From an uncultured bacterium (GTDB lineage: Bacteria; Verrucomicrobiota; Lentisphaeria; Victivallales; Victivallaceae): 37,758 nt of DNA. Under the pieces are notes generated by a model. It saw only the letters and a list, made by a program, of their open reading frames with translations. It was not told where the DNA came from and made no database searches. The stretch's first letter is position 1, and each line of letters starts with the position of its first letter. The DNA is taken from assembly GCA_900551245.1 (NCBI GenBank), contig URVC01000043.1, positions 1 through 37,758 of the forward strand, given 5' to 3'. Of the stretch, positions 23,702-31,304 are shown piece by piece. Both the position numbers and the translations under genes were made by a program.

Positions 23702-23730
23702 TTGACAATCTGAAAAAATCAGAATATAAT
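23702..23730 (+). promoter_or_regulatory. Consensus sigma70 promoter with internal operator-like palindrome
   Basis: TTGACA (23702-23707), exactly 17 bases, TATAAT (23725-23730): both boxes are perfect. The spacer contains the inverted repeat TCTGA-AAAAA-TCAGA (23709-23723), placed where a bound repressor would block RNA polymerase. The regulator ATG follows 26 bases later, with GGAG about 9 bases upstream of it. Confidence 0.85.
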
Positions 23731-23756
23731 AGTTTAGAAAAACGGAGATTGTAAGC

Positions 23757-24974
23757 ATGGAACCGGCATTTCTGGGAAATCTGCGGGAGAAAATGTGCAA
23801 CTGTTCGCGAAACAGTACCATTTCCGTGATTTATGATGCCTTTTCCGAGTGGTTGCGTCTGCACCGTCGGGAATTCGCCGGCAAGGCGCTGCCGCCGGTC
23901 AACCGTGTTTCCCGGGCGCTGGGGGTGGCACGGCAGACGGTGCGGAAGGTGTATCTGCGGCTGGAGGTGAAACATCTGATCGTCCGTCGCCAGCATGAGC
24001 GCAACTGGTTTGTTACGCCGCTGAAACGTTCCGGTCCGCAGAACATTGCGTTGATTCTGCCGATGATGTTTTCCGACTACTACCTGCCGTCGACGGAGTA
24101 TGGGCAGCGTCATTTCGGGATCTATTCCGGCATCGCCGACCGGGCGATGGAGCGGGGCTACGCATTGATCCCGTATCAACTGCCGCCACCAGACGCCTCC
24201 CGGCAGGAGATTGTTGCATCTGTGGAGGAACTCGTACGGAACTATGCCGGAGTCATCCACCTCGGCGGCCGGCAGTTCGAGACCGATCCTCCGCTCGCCG
24301 AACTGGTGGCGCGGAACGATCTGCCGCAGATGTCGATCGACTGCGATTTCGGGTTGCCATGGATTGGTGTGGTTTCCTTCGATTTTCAACAGGTTGCCCA
24401 TACCGTCGCCAGTTTTCTGAGGGAAAACGGCCACCGGCGCATCGGAATCGTCTATCCGCTTCGAACCGAACCAGAGAGGGTGCCGGAGTTTCATTATATG
24501 ATGAACGACCGGGCCACGGTGTTGGAACCGTTTCTGCGCGAGCCGATGCGATTTGATCGGATATTTGAGATCGTTTCCGAGCGGCATCAGTTCGGGGAAC
24601 CGTTCCGGGAACAGATTCGAGAGGCGATGGAGGATCCGGAGCCTCCGACCGCCTTCTGGTGCCGGGATGACATTTCCGCGATGGAACTGATCCGGGTCCT
24701 GCGGTCGTTTCACTGTGCGGTTCCGGAGGACTTTTCGGTGATCGGCTTTGACGACCTGTCTGCCGCGGAGAGCTTTGATCCGCCGCTGACAACCCTCCGC
24801 AATCCGGTGTATGAACTGGGATATCAGGCGATGTACCTGCTCGACCACTACATCATGCAGGGGGTGGACAGCATTGCGCACATCACCAGGCTCGCTCCGG
24901 TTCTGTGTGTCCGGAAGAGCGTCGGAGCAAGAAAAATTTCTCCCGCAGGGGGTCCATGGCAACACAACATATAG
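23757..24974 (+). CDS. GntR/LacI hybrid transcriptional regulator, locus 2
   Basis: A 405-residue regulator with an N-terminal GntR-like winged helix (about 20-90, 'LPPVNRVSRALGVARQTVRKVYLRLEVKHLIVRRQ') and a LacI-type sensor domain (about 95-390, 'IALILPMMF...VVSFDFQQVAHTVASFLRENGHRRIGIVYPL...TAFWCRDDISAMELIRVL...VPEDFSVIGFDDLSAAESFDPPLTTLRNPVYELGYQAMYLL'). Unlike its paralogue at 18492-19697 it keeps the LacI 'GFDD' motif. It is first in an operon with a pseudopilin (13 bp downstream) and a GH50-like enzyme, so it probably controls itself and those genes in response to a sugar released from the target glycan. Confidence 0.9.
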   Translation: MEPAFLGNLREKMCNCSRNSTISVIYDAFSEWLRLHRREFAGKALPPVNRVSRALGVARQTVRKVYLRLEVKHLIVRRQHERNWFVTPLKRSGPQNIALILPMMFSDYYLPSTEYGQRHFGIYSGIADRAMERGYALIPYQLPPPDASRQEIVASVEELVRNYAGVIHLGGRQFETDPPLAELVARNDLPQMSIDCDFGLPWIGVVSFDFQQVAHTVASFLRENGHRRIGIVYPLRTEPERVPEFHYMMNDRATVLEPFLREPMRFDRIFEIVSERHQFGEPFREQIREAMEDPEPPTAFWCRDDISAMELIRVLRSFHCAVPEDFSVIGFDDLSAAESFDPPLTTLRNPVYELGYQAMYLLDHYIMQGVDSIAHITRLAPVLCVRKSVGARKISPAGGPWQHNI

Positions 24975-24987
24975 CAAGGAGGCGTTC

Positions 24988-25704
24988 ATGAGAAGATATT
25001 TTACGTTAATAGAACTTCTAGTTGTTATCAGTATCATTGCCATCCTGATGGCTCTGCTGCTTCCTGCCCTGACGCGTGCGCGGGAGCAGGCCGCTGCCTC
25101 GAATTGTCAGGGCAATCTCCGGCAGGTCATGATGGCACAGGCACAGTACAGTATGGCATTCAACGACATGCTGATTGTTCAGACGGCGGAGAAGACATAC
25201 TCGACTCCATGGACCACGATGTTTCTCCGCCTGAAGTATCTGAATGTTAAAGTGTTGAATTGTCCGAAGATCGGGAATCCGATCACGGAGGAGATACGCA
25301 ACTCCTCTCTCAACTCCTCCGCCCAGTTCTACTACAGCTATGGATTTCACAATCAGTGGAATCTTTCCGGTGCGGCTTTCACCGCCCTTGCCGGCAAGTT
25401 TCTGCATGTCGATGGATCTTCCATTTTCTTTCTGGCCAACCGCATGAAACGACCCTCCGTCACCTTTCTCGGCACAGACACCGTCACTGCGGATGCCGGA
25501 GCGTGGCGTGGATACGGACGGTATATGTGGGGATCTAACACTTCCAGCGGCGGACGCATTCATCTGCGCCACCTCGCCCAGTCAAGTGCGGCCGCCGCGG
25601 ACGGCCATGTCCGCTGGCTCTCGCTGGGGGAGTGGAGGACTCCGAAGTTGAGCTGTGTGACTCCGCAATATTTTTATATGTCGGATCTCGTGTCATATCC
25701 ATAA
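24988..25704 (+). CDS. Pseudopilin-like protein with H-X9-DG motif, locus 2
   Basis: A 238-residue protein. The ATG at 24988 has AAGGAGG 5 bases upstream and opens a type IV prepilin leader, MRRYFTLIELLVVISIIAIL: cleavage before Phe5, Glu at +5, then a hydrophobic helix. The frame extends upstream into the regulator's end but has no ribosome site there. The C-terminal part carries 'RHLAQSSAAAADGH', a His-X9-Asp-Gly motif matching the protein at 17566-18291, though overall sequence between the two is very different. It sits 13 bp after the regulator and 21 bp before a GH50-like gene, the same pairing as in locus 1. Confidence 0.9.
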   Translation: MRRYFTLIELLVVISIIAILMALLLPALTRAREQAAASNCQGNLRQVMMAQAQYSMAFNDMLIVQTAEKTYSTPWTTMFLRLKYLNVKVLNCPKIGNPITEEIRNSSLNSSAQFYYSYGFHNQWNLSGAAFTALAGKFLHVDGSSIFFLANRMKRPSVTFLGTDTVTADAGAWRGYGRYMWGSNTSSGGRIHLRHLAQSSAAAADGHVRWLSLGEWRTPKLSCVTPQYFYMSDLVSYP

Positions 25705-25725
25705 TGATGAAAGGGAGATGGAAGC

Positions 25726-27735
25726 ATGAAAATCCTGATGTGGCTTGCTGTTCTGGGGTGCGGTATTCTGTCTGCTGCAGCGGAGGAACAACAACTGACG
25801 TTTGCCAAAGCGGCTTGCGCCGCCGGCATTTCCGCACGAGTGGAGAATCCCGGGAATCTGGAGATCCTGGCGACCGGCAATCAGCCGTGGATGGGGCTTC
25901 ATCTGCGTCCGGACCAGGGGGAGCACTGGGACTTTTCCAAATTCAGCCGTTTTGAGTGTGAAGTGGAAAATCGGAATCCGGATGGTTTCTGCGGTGTCGC
26001 ATTCTATATGAACGATCAGCTGGTGGGGCGTTCATCGATTCGCCCCGGCGAGACAAAACCGTTGCGCTTTCGGCTCAACCACGCCGGACCGTCGCGGTTC
26101 GATCCCGGATTCCCGCCCCGGCTTCGGGGGGTGCCGATCGGGTTTCGCGGCGGCAGAAATTTCGATTCCGCCCGCGTGACCCGGCTTCGAGTGGAGGTTT
26201 TTGCTCCGGGAAAAGTTCGATTTTCCATCCGCAACTGCCGGGTTTCCGGGCGGTCGGAAGTGGCGCCTGAAGTGACCTCGCCGGAACGTTTCTTCCCCTG
26301 TATTGACCGGTATGGGCAGTATATCCACAAGGAGTGGCCGCAGAAGATCCACTCCGACGAAGCGCTCCGGAGCCGCCTCCGGGAGGAGGCCGGACAGCTG
26401 CGCGCCCCGGTAGCCGGGTGGAACCGCTACGGCGGCTGGGCGGAGGGACCACAGTTGAAGGCGACCGGATTTTTCCGGACGGAAAAATATCAGGGGAAAT
26501 GGTGGCTGATCGATCCGGAAGGGCGGCTGTTCTTCTCCCGCGGTCTCAATTCGATTCGCAGTACCGATCTGCTGACCGGCGGTCCGGGACTGGAGAAATT
26601 TTTTGAGGGAAAGAGCACTCGAAAGGATGGTCGATTCGGCTTCACATCGGCCAATCTGCGGAGGAAGTACGGCCCCGATTACCGGGATGCGTTCAACCGT
26701 TTCATGCTCCTCCGGCTGGCCGACTGGGGATTCAACACGATCGGCAACTGGAGCGATCAGGAAATCTGCCGCATGCGCCGGATTCCCTATGTGGTGAATC
26801 TGCCTCTTCCCGCAGGGCTGCCCCGTCTGGCCAAAGGTGGATTCTACGATGTCTTCGATCCCGCATTCGAACCCGGAATGCAGAAGATCTTCAGCCGGGA
26901 TTTCGACTGGTGCAGAAACGATCCGTGGTGCATCGGCATCTTTGTCGGCAATGAACTGCGCTTCGCCAACCGGAAGCGATCGCTGGGAACCGACACTCTG
27001 ATCGCGGATCCCGCGACCGCCGCAAAACAGGAGCTGATGAGGGATCTCCGGAAAAAATACGGCTCGATCGAAGCGCTGAATTCCGCCTGGAAATGCGATT
27101 TCGCGGATTGGGATGCGTTGGCCCGGCTGCGGATTCTGCCGGAGGGAAACGGCTGGCGGGAAGATATTGACGAGTTCTTTGAGAAATCGGTCCGCCGGTT
27201 CTTCACCGTTTCAAAAGCGGTCGTGAAAGCCGGTTCCCCCAATACTCTCTATCTCGGCTCCCGGCTTTACGTCGGATATGACTACACCAATCGCAGACTC
27301 AATCGCGCCGCCGCCGAATGTTGCGATGTGGTCTCCTACAATCTCTATCAGCCGGTCTTTGATCACTTCGCACCGCACGGCATGGCCGATGTGCCCATCC
27401 TCATCACGGAGTCGACCGTGGGCGGCGAACTGGAGCGCGGCACCTGGGGGCCCTATGCCAATCCGGGAACGATGCCGGGCGCACGACGGGAGGTTGTTTC
27501 CAACCAGTATGAGTCGGCGGCTCGCCATCCGAATCTGGTCGGAATCCATTTCTTCACCCTGTTCGATCAGCCGGTTCTGGGGCGGTGGGATGGAGAAAAC
27601 TGCAATTTCGGCGCAGTCGACATCACGGATACCCCGTATCGGGACGTCGTTGATGCAAACCGCGCATTTTCAGAGCGGCTCTATCCGTTCCGGAGCGGTT
27701 CCCGGGCGTTGTTTTCCGCCCGGGAACTGTTCTGA
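25726..27735 (+). CDS. GH50-like (beta-agarase family) secreted glycoside hydrolase, copy 3
   Basis: A 669-residue exported enzyme with a signal peptide (about 1-19, MKILMWLAVLGCGILSAAA). An N-terminal beta-sandwich (about 25-175) precedes 'GWNRYGGWAEGPQLKATGFFR' minus a few residues' variation and 'GKWWLIDPEGRLFFSRGLNSI', then the TIM barrel. Acid/base is Glu410 ('GIFVGNELRF'), nucleophile Glu562 ('ILITESTVGG'). It resembles copy 1 more than copy 2 in length and motifs. GGGAG is 8 bases before the ATG. It ends the plus-strand cassette, 9 bp from the convergent GH36-like gene. Agar-type glycans are the best-known GH50 substrates, but the true substrate is open. Confidence 0.8.
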   Translation: MKILMWLAVLGCGILSAAAEEQQLTFAKAACAAGISARVENPGNLEILATGNQPWMGLHLRPDQGEHWDFSKFSRFECEVENRNPDGFCGVAFYMNDQLVGRSSIRPGETKPLRFRLNHAGPSRFDPGFPPRLRGVPIGFRGGRNFDSARVTRLRVEVFAPGKVRFSIRNCRVSGRSEVAPEVTSPERFFPCIDRYGQYIHKEWPQKIHSDEALRSRLREEAGQLRAPVAGWNRYGGWAEGPQLKATGFFRTEKYQGKWWLIDPEGRLFFSRGLNSIRSTDLLTGGPGLEKFFEGKSTRKDGRFGFTSANLRRKYGPDYRDAFNRFMLLRLADWGFNTIGNWSDQEICRMRRIPYVVNLPLPAGLPRLAKGGFYDVFDPAFEPGMQKIFSRDFDWCRNDPWCIGIFVGNELRFANRKRSLGTDTLIADPATAAKQELMRDLRKKYGSIEALNSAWKCDFADWDALARLRILPEGNGWREDIDEFFEKSVRRFFTVSKAVVKAGSPNTLYLGSRLYVGYDYTNRRLNRAAAECCDVVSYNLYQPVFDHFAPHGMADVPILITESTVGGELERGTWGPYANPGTMPGARREVVSNQYESAARHPNLVGIHFFTLFDQPVLGRWDGENCNFGAVDITDTPYRDVVDANRAFSERLYPFRSGSRALFSARELF

Positions 27736-27744
27736 ATTTTTCGC

Positions 27745-29523
27745 TCAGAAGGAGAGCTGGATCATTCCGGCCGGCGGCAGACTCACCTGGTTGAGGCCGG
27801 CGTGAATCGCATCCAGCCGGATGACGTTGCCCTGGGCATCGAAACAAGTGCTTTCGACCGGTTCCCGGTCGAGATCGAGCACGAATCCGACACTGCCGGA
27901 GGCGTTGACGATGCACTCCGTTCCGCCATTCTGCGGCGCGAGATGCAAGGCGCTGTGCGCGGCGTAAAGAACGCTGACCCGGCGGTTCTCCTTCTCCGCG
28001 GAAACGACCGTGTCGTTGCATTCCGGCTGCCGGGCGTGGAGTTTGCCGTCGAGCAGTACGTCGCGGAACTCCCGCCAGAAGTCGAGGTAGAACTTCAGCA
28101 TCCGGCGGTGGGACTCCGGAATGTCACGGAGCCGGACCGAGATCTGCGGTACGGCGAAGAGCACGTTCAGAAGCTGAAGCGCGGCGACCTCCACCGGCTC
28201 CTTGTAGTTCCACATGAGCATGTCGGAGTGGACCGCCGTATCGCCCGACAATCGCCGGATGTTGACGATGCCGGTCCGGTTGGCGATGACGTCGCAGGGA
28301 CAGTCCCCGACCCGGAAGATGTTGCCGTACTTGCGCATTGCCGGGCCGATGTACCGCTGACGGAATTCGATCAGAATGTCCGGGCGGATGGCCCGCAGCC
28401 GGGTCATGGCGTCGGTGAGCAGCCGGTCCACCGCACGCGAGAGCAGCTTGTAGTCCCGCCCGGCATACCCTTCTGCGATGGCGGGATCCTCCCCGTCGAA
28501 GCGGAAGGAGTCGAGGAAGTCGAATTTGAAGCCGTCAAGGTCCCATTCGATCAGGGCGCGTTCGTAGATGTTGAGCAGATATTCGCGCACTTCCGGGAAG
28601 CGGGGATCGAGCGCGGCGGCGCGGAGCCGGTCGTTGTGATACAGAAACTTGCCGGAGAAGCGGCGGTACGCTTCGCTTTCGTAGCCCGCCCAGACCAGCG
28701 AATACCAGAGCAGATACTTCATGCCGAGGGCGTGGACGCGGTCGACGTGTTCGCGCATCCGGGGGAAGCGTTTGAGACAGATCTCCCAGTCGCCGCAGTA
28801 GGCGTAACCGCGGCTGTTGTCTTCGGTCTGCCAGCCGTCGTCGACGATGATTCCCTCCATGCCGTATTCGCGGGCGAGTTTGCACTCCTCCTCGAGTTCG
28901 TGGTCGAAAAGATCCTGATGGAAGCTGTACCAGGTCGAATAGAAGGGATGCCGGGCGGCGTCCGGAACCGGGCAGGGGCGGTACTCCGGCATGGCGGCCC
29001 ACCAGGCGGCGACGTCGGCCAGAGCGGTTTCGCCGGAAACGGAACTGCGGGTGTCGATCCGCAAGGTGGCGCAGTAACTGTCCGCCGGCGCGGAAGGGGT
29101 GGTGAAACAGTGGATCTCATTCACGAGCCAAGCGTCGGTTTCGCGGATGCCGCAACGGATGTCGACCGGATTGAGTGCGTCGGAGAAGGCGAAGGTCATG
29201 CGGTTCGTGCCGCGGTGGCTGCAGAGGCTGACGACGGGGGAGCCGATGGCAAGTTCGCTGTGAAGGAGGGACTGGTTCCAGTCCGGCGGAAGCCAGCAGC
29301 CGGTCGTGCCGGCGAAGGGATGCCAGCGGTACTGGATGTCGATCGAGGGGACCACCCAGCTGATGGTCGTCTGCGGCAGGACAGCGGGGGTGTCGCGCTG
29401 GAGCTCCAGGGTGACGAGGGTGATGCCGGGCAGCGGATTGTTGTTGCGCAGTTCGCAGTTCCAGTCGTCGGATTGAATGTGAACAGAGACGGGGCCGACG
29501 GGGGTGTTGACAGTTTTCAGCAT
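27745..29523 (-). CDS. GH36-like alpha-galactosidase
   Basis: A 592-residue protein without a signal peptide, so probably cytosolic. A beta-sandwich N-domain (about 1-185) precedes the TIM barrel with the melibiase motifs 'FYSTWYSFHQD' (194-204), 'IIVDDGWQ' (225-232), 'KYLLWYSLVW' (269-278), nucleophile Asp335 in 'DGFKFDFLD' and the probable acid/base Asp407 in 'FRVGDCPCD'. A C-terminal beta domain closes it. GH36/GH27 enzymes release alpha-linked galactose with retention. The ATG has GGAG 8 bases upstream. It is downstream of the GH39-like gene but has its own predicted promoter, and it converges with the GH50 cassette. Alpha-N-acetylgalactosaminidase or other GH36 activities are possible. 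Confidence 0.85.
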   Translation of the reverse strand: MLKTVNTPVGPVSVHIQSDDWNCELRNNNPLPGITLVTLELQRDTPAVLPQTTISWVVPSIDIQYRWHPFAGTTGCWLPPDWNQSLLHSELAIGSPVVSLCSHRGTNRMTFAFSDALNPVDIRCGIRETDAWLVNEIHCFTTPSAPADSYCATLRIDTRSSVSGETALADVAAWWAAMPEYRPCPVPDAARHPFYSTWYSFHQDLFDHELEEECKLAREYGMEGIIVDDGWQTEDNSRGYAYCGDWEICLKRFPRMREHVDRVHALGMKYLLWYSLVWAGYESEAYRRFSGKFLYHNDRLRAAALDPRFPEVREYLLNIYERALIEWDLDGFKFDFLDSFRFDGEDPAIAEGYAGRDYKLLSRAVDRLLTDAMTRLRAIRPDILIEFRQRYIGPAMRKYGNIFRVGDCPCDVIANRTGIVNIRRLSGDTAVHSDMLMWNYKEPVEVAALQLLNVLFAVPQISVRLRDIPESHRRMLKFYLDFWREFRDVLLDGKLHARQPECNDTVVSAEKENRRVSVLYAAHSALHLAPQNGGTECIVNASGSVGFVLDLDREPVESTCFDAQGNVIRLDAIHAGLNQVSLPPAGMIQLSF

Positions 29524-29665
29524 GAGACGGACTCCTTCCGGTCAAAATTGGCAAATGGAGGAACGGAGCGCTGCCGCGTGGAACCTCCCGATGTTTTTCT
29601 CCTGCGGAGAACTCAGGCCGGAGCCGCGGAACGATTCTCGTCTCGACACAGTTCCGGCGGTCCAT

Positions 29666-29693
29666 ACAATAGCATACAAAAACATCAAGTCAA
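29666..29693 (-). promoter_or_regulatory. Predicted promoter of the GH36-like gene with direct repeats
   Basis: On the minus strand TTGACT (29688-29693), 16 bases, TATTGT (29666-29671) preceded by TGC (extended -10). The heptamer TTGTATG occurs twice, 10 bases apart (plus-strand 29663-29669 and 29673-29679), overlapping the -10 on one helix face, which suggests a regulator site. The leader is about 135 bases. The rest of 29524-29897 holds no gene. Confidence 0.55.
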
Positions 29694-29866
29694 ATGCTCT
29701 TGGGCAATCGCATCGGATATTTTGCATGCATTCGGGCCGGCGACCGCCGGTTCCGGGGTGAAGCGTCAATTCTTCGCCGTTCTTCCGGGGGGGAGGCATC
29801 CGGGCAATTTCGCAACTCCGGAGAGAGGCCCCCATGCCCTCCATGAGAAATGGTCCGTTCCAGAGG

Positions 29867-29887
29867 GGAGGCGCCACGGGCGCCCCC
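29867..29887 (-). terminator. GC-rich hairpin after the GH39-like gene (weak terminator candidate)
   Basis: GGAGGCGCC-ACG-GGCGCCCCC (plus strand) folds into a 9-bp stem with one G-U, 10 bases beyond the stop at 29898. No U-run follows, so it may slow polymerase or stabilise the 3' end rather than terminate. Confidence 0.3.
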
Positions 29888-29897
29888 TCGCCCGGAT

Positions 29898-31304
29898 TTA
29901 TTCTTCCACGGAAATGCAGTTCAAAACGGCCTCCCGGTCCGCCAGCAGCATCGGATAGTTTTTCAACGGAGCGTCGAGGATCTTCACCCGGTAATCCGGT
30001 TTCTCGTAGATGAAATCATATTCAAACACCTCTCCGGTCAACGGGTCGATCACGACCGGGTTTTGAAACGCTTTGTCCGGAGACCATACCAGCAGATTCA
30101 TCGGGTATGGCGAAGAATCTTTCAACGCGGAAACCTTCTGCCACCAGGCGATCAGCGGCCGGCCGTTCCGCTCGAATGCGACCACATTGGAGGAGGTGAT
30201 TTTTTCGTGAAACGAGTAACGGTCCTTCTCCGCCAGTGCGTTGCAGGTCTCCATCGTCGCCAGTGTGGTTTTATCCCGCCGGGTGGAACTGTCGAAAAGC
30301 GTACAGATGTGGCGGAACGCGTCATACGACTTTTTCGGGCGCGGCGGAGTATCCGTCGTGAGCAGTCCGAAATAATTGGGTTTGTTCCGGAACCCGTTCT
30401 TGTAGTAATATTTGAAGTCGGAAATGGTGAAGTAGGAGGTGTAGTCATTCTCCAGATAGAGGTCGGTCAGCAGACTGCGCAACAGCAGTCTGGCCTGGAT
30501 CTCTTCATTCATCGGCACTCCGGCCAGCGCTTCCGTTTCACTGGTGACCGAAGGAAATCCCGCTTCGCCCTGCCAAAGCTCCAGGTGGTCGGCGCCATAT
30601 TTTTTGAAGATGGCCCGATAGAAGTTGATCCATTCCGGCGTTTCAATCTCCGGCATGACCCGGTAGCGATGATACGAATACACATCCAGATACCGGCCCA
30701 GTCCGAGCTTCATATACTCTTCGATACAAGGGGCGAACCACAATTCGGTCCCGGTGTTGCCGCCGATGATTTTCGCTTCGGGCAGAATCCCCCGGATTAC
30801 CTCGGCGGTCAGTTTGACCAGCTCCACATATTCGCTTTGCGAAGGGGGGCCGGGCAGCCAGAAGCCCTTACTGTAAGGCTCGTTCCAGACTTCGTAAAGG
30901 GATACCCGGTCGCGAAAATGCCGGACCAGTGCCGCGATGTAATTCCGCCATCCGGTTCTGGCCTCTTCGGTGTAGAGCGGAACCCAGCCGCAGGCGTCCG
31001 GTGCCGGGGCGTCGGTGTACAGCATGTTGCCATACCCGAGATTCAGCCAGGGCTGGATGCCGCCGGCAAGAAGTTTGTCGACGGTTCGATCCAGCCAGGT
31101 AAAATCGTATTGGCCGCGGACCAGTTCCGTGCGGCTCCATCCGGTTTGAACGCGGGCGTATTTGGCGCCGGTGGCGACGGCATAGTCGTACACTTCATCC
31201 ACATCGTCCCACATCTTCCGGTCGAGACATTCGAAGCCGATGCCGATGCGGGAGGACTGGATCTGGTTCGAAGTGCGGGGTGAAATTTTTCCGATCCTCT
31301 TCAT
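29898..31304 (-). CDS. GH39-like clan GH-A glycosidase (cytosolic)
   Basis: A 468-residue protein without a signal peptide. A TIM barrel begins near 'GIGFECLDR' and contains 'AKYARVQTGWSRTE', the acid/base Glu142 in 'YEVWNEPYSKGFW' and the nucleophile Glu247 in 'LELWQGEAGFPS', the strand 4 / strand 7 pair of clan GH-A. The pattern 'F-WLD--VD-LL-GGI-PWL-L-YGN' resembles GH39 beta-xylosidases/iduronidases, though other GH-A families are possible. A small beta domain (about 370-468) follows. It overlaps the upstream gene by 4 bp, so the two are translated together. Likely acts on imported oligosaccharides. Confidence 0.75.
   Translation of the reverse strand: MKRIGKISPRTSNQIQSSRIGIGFECLDRKMWDDVDEVYDYAVATGAKYARVQTGWSRTELVRGQYDFTWLDRTVDKLLAGGIQPWLNLGYGNMLYTDAPAPDACGWVPLYTEEARTGWRNYIAALVRHFRDRVSLYEVWNEPYSKGFWLPGPPSQSEYVELVKLTAEVIRGILPEAKIIGGNTGTELWFAPCIEEYMKLGLGRYLDVYSYHRYRVMPEIETPEWINFYRAIFKKYGADHLELWQGEAGFPSVTSETEALAGVPMNEEIQARLLLRSLLTDLYLENDYTSYFTISDFKYYYKNGFRNKPNYFGLLTTDTPPRPKKSYDAFRHICTLFDSSTRRDKTTLATMETCNALAEKDRYSFHEKITSSNVVAFERNGRPLIAWWQKVSALKDSSPYPMNLLVWSPDKAFQNPVVIDPLTGEVFEYDFIYEKPDYRVKILDAPLKNYPMLLADREAVLNCISVEE

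Noticed and set aside
23331..25043. A minus-strand open frame of about 570 codons opposite the locus-2 regulator
   Set aside because: The plus strand encodes a clear GntR/LacI regulator with a consensus promoter; the antisense frame has no motif or start signal.
27730..27750. Inverted repeat TTCTGA-N9-TCAGAA between the convergent GH50 and GH36 genes
   Set aside because: A 6-bp A/T-rich stem formed by two stop regions with no U-run; too weak to call a terminator.
27802..29958. A plus-strand open frame of about 718 codons opposite the GH36-like gene
   Set aside because: Same reason: the minus strand carries all catalytic GH36 motifs, while the plus-strand translation is low-complexity.
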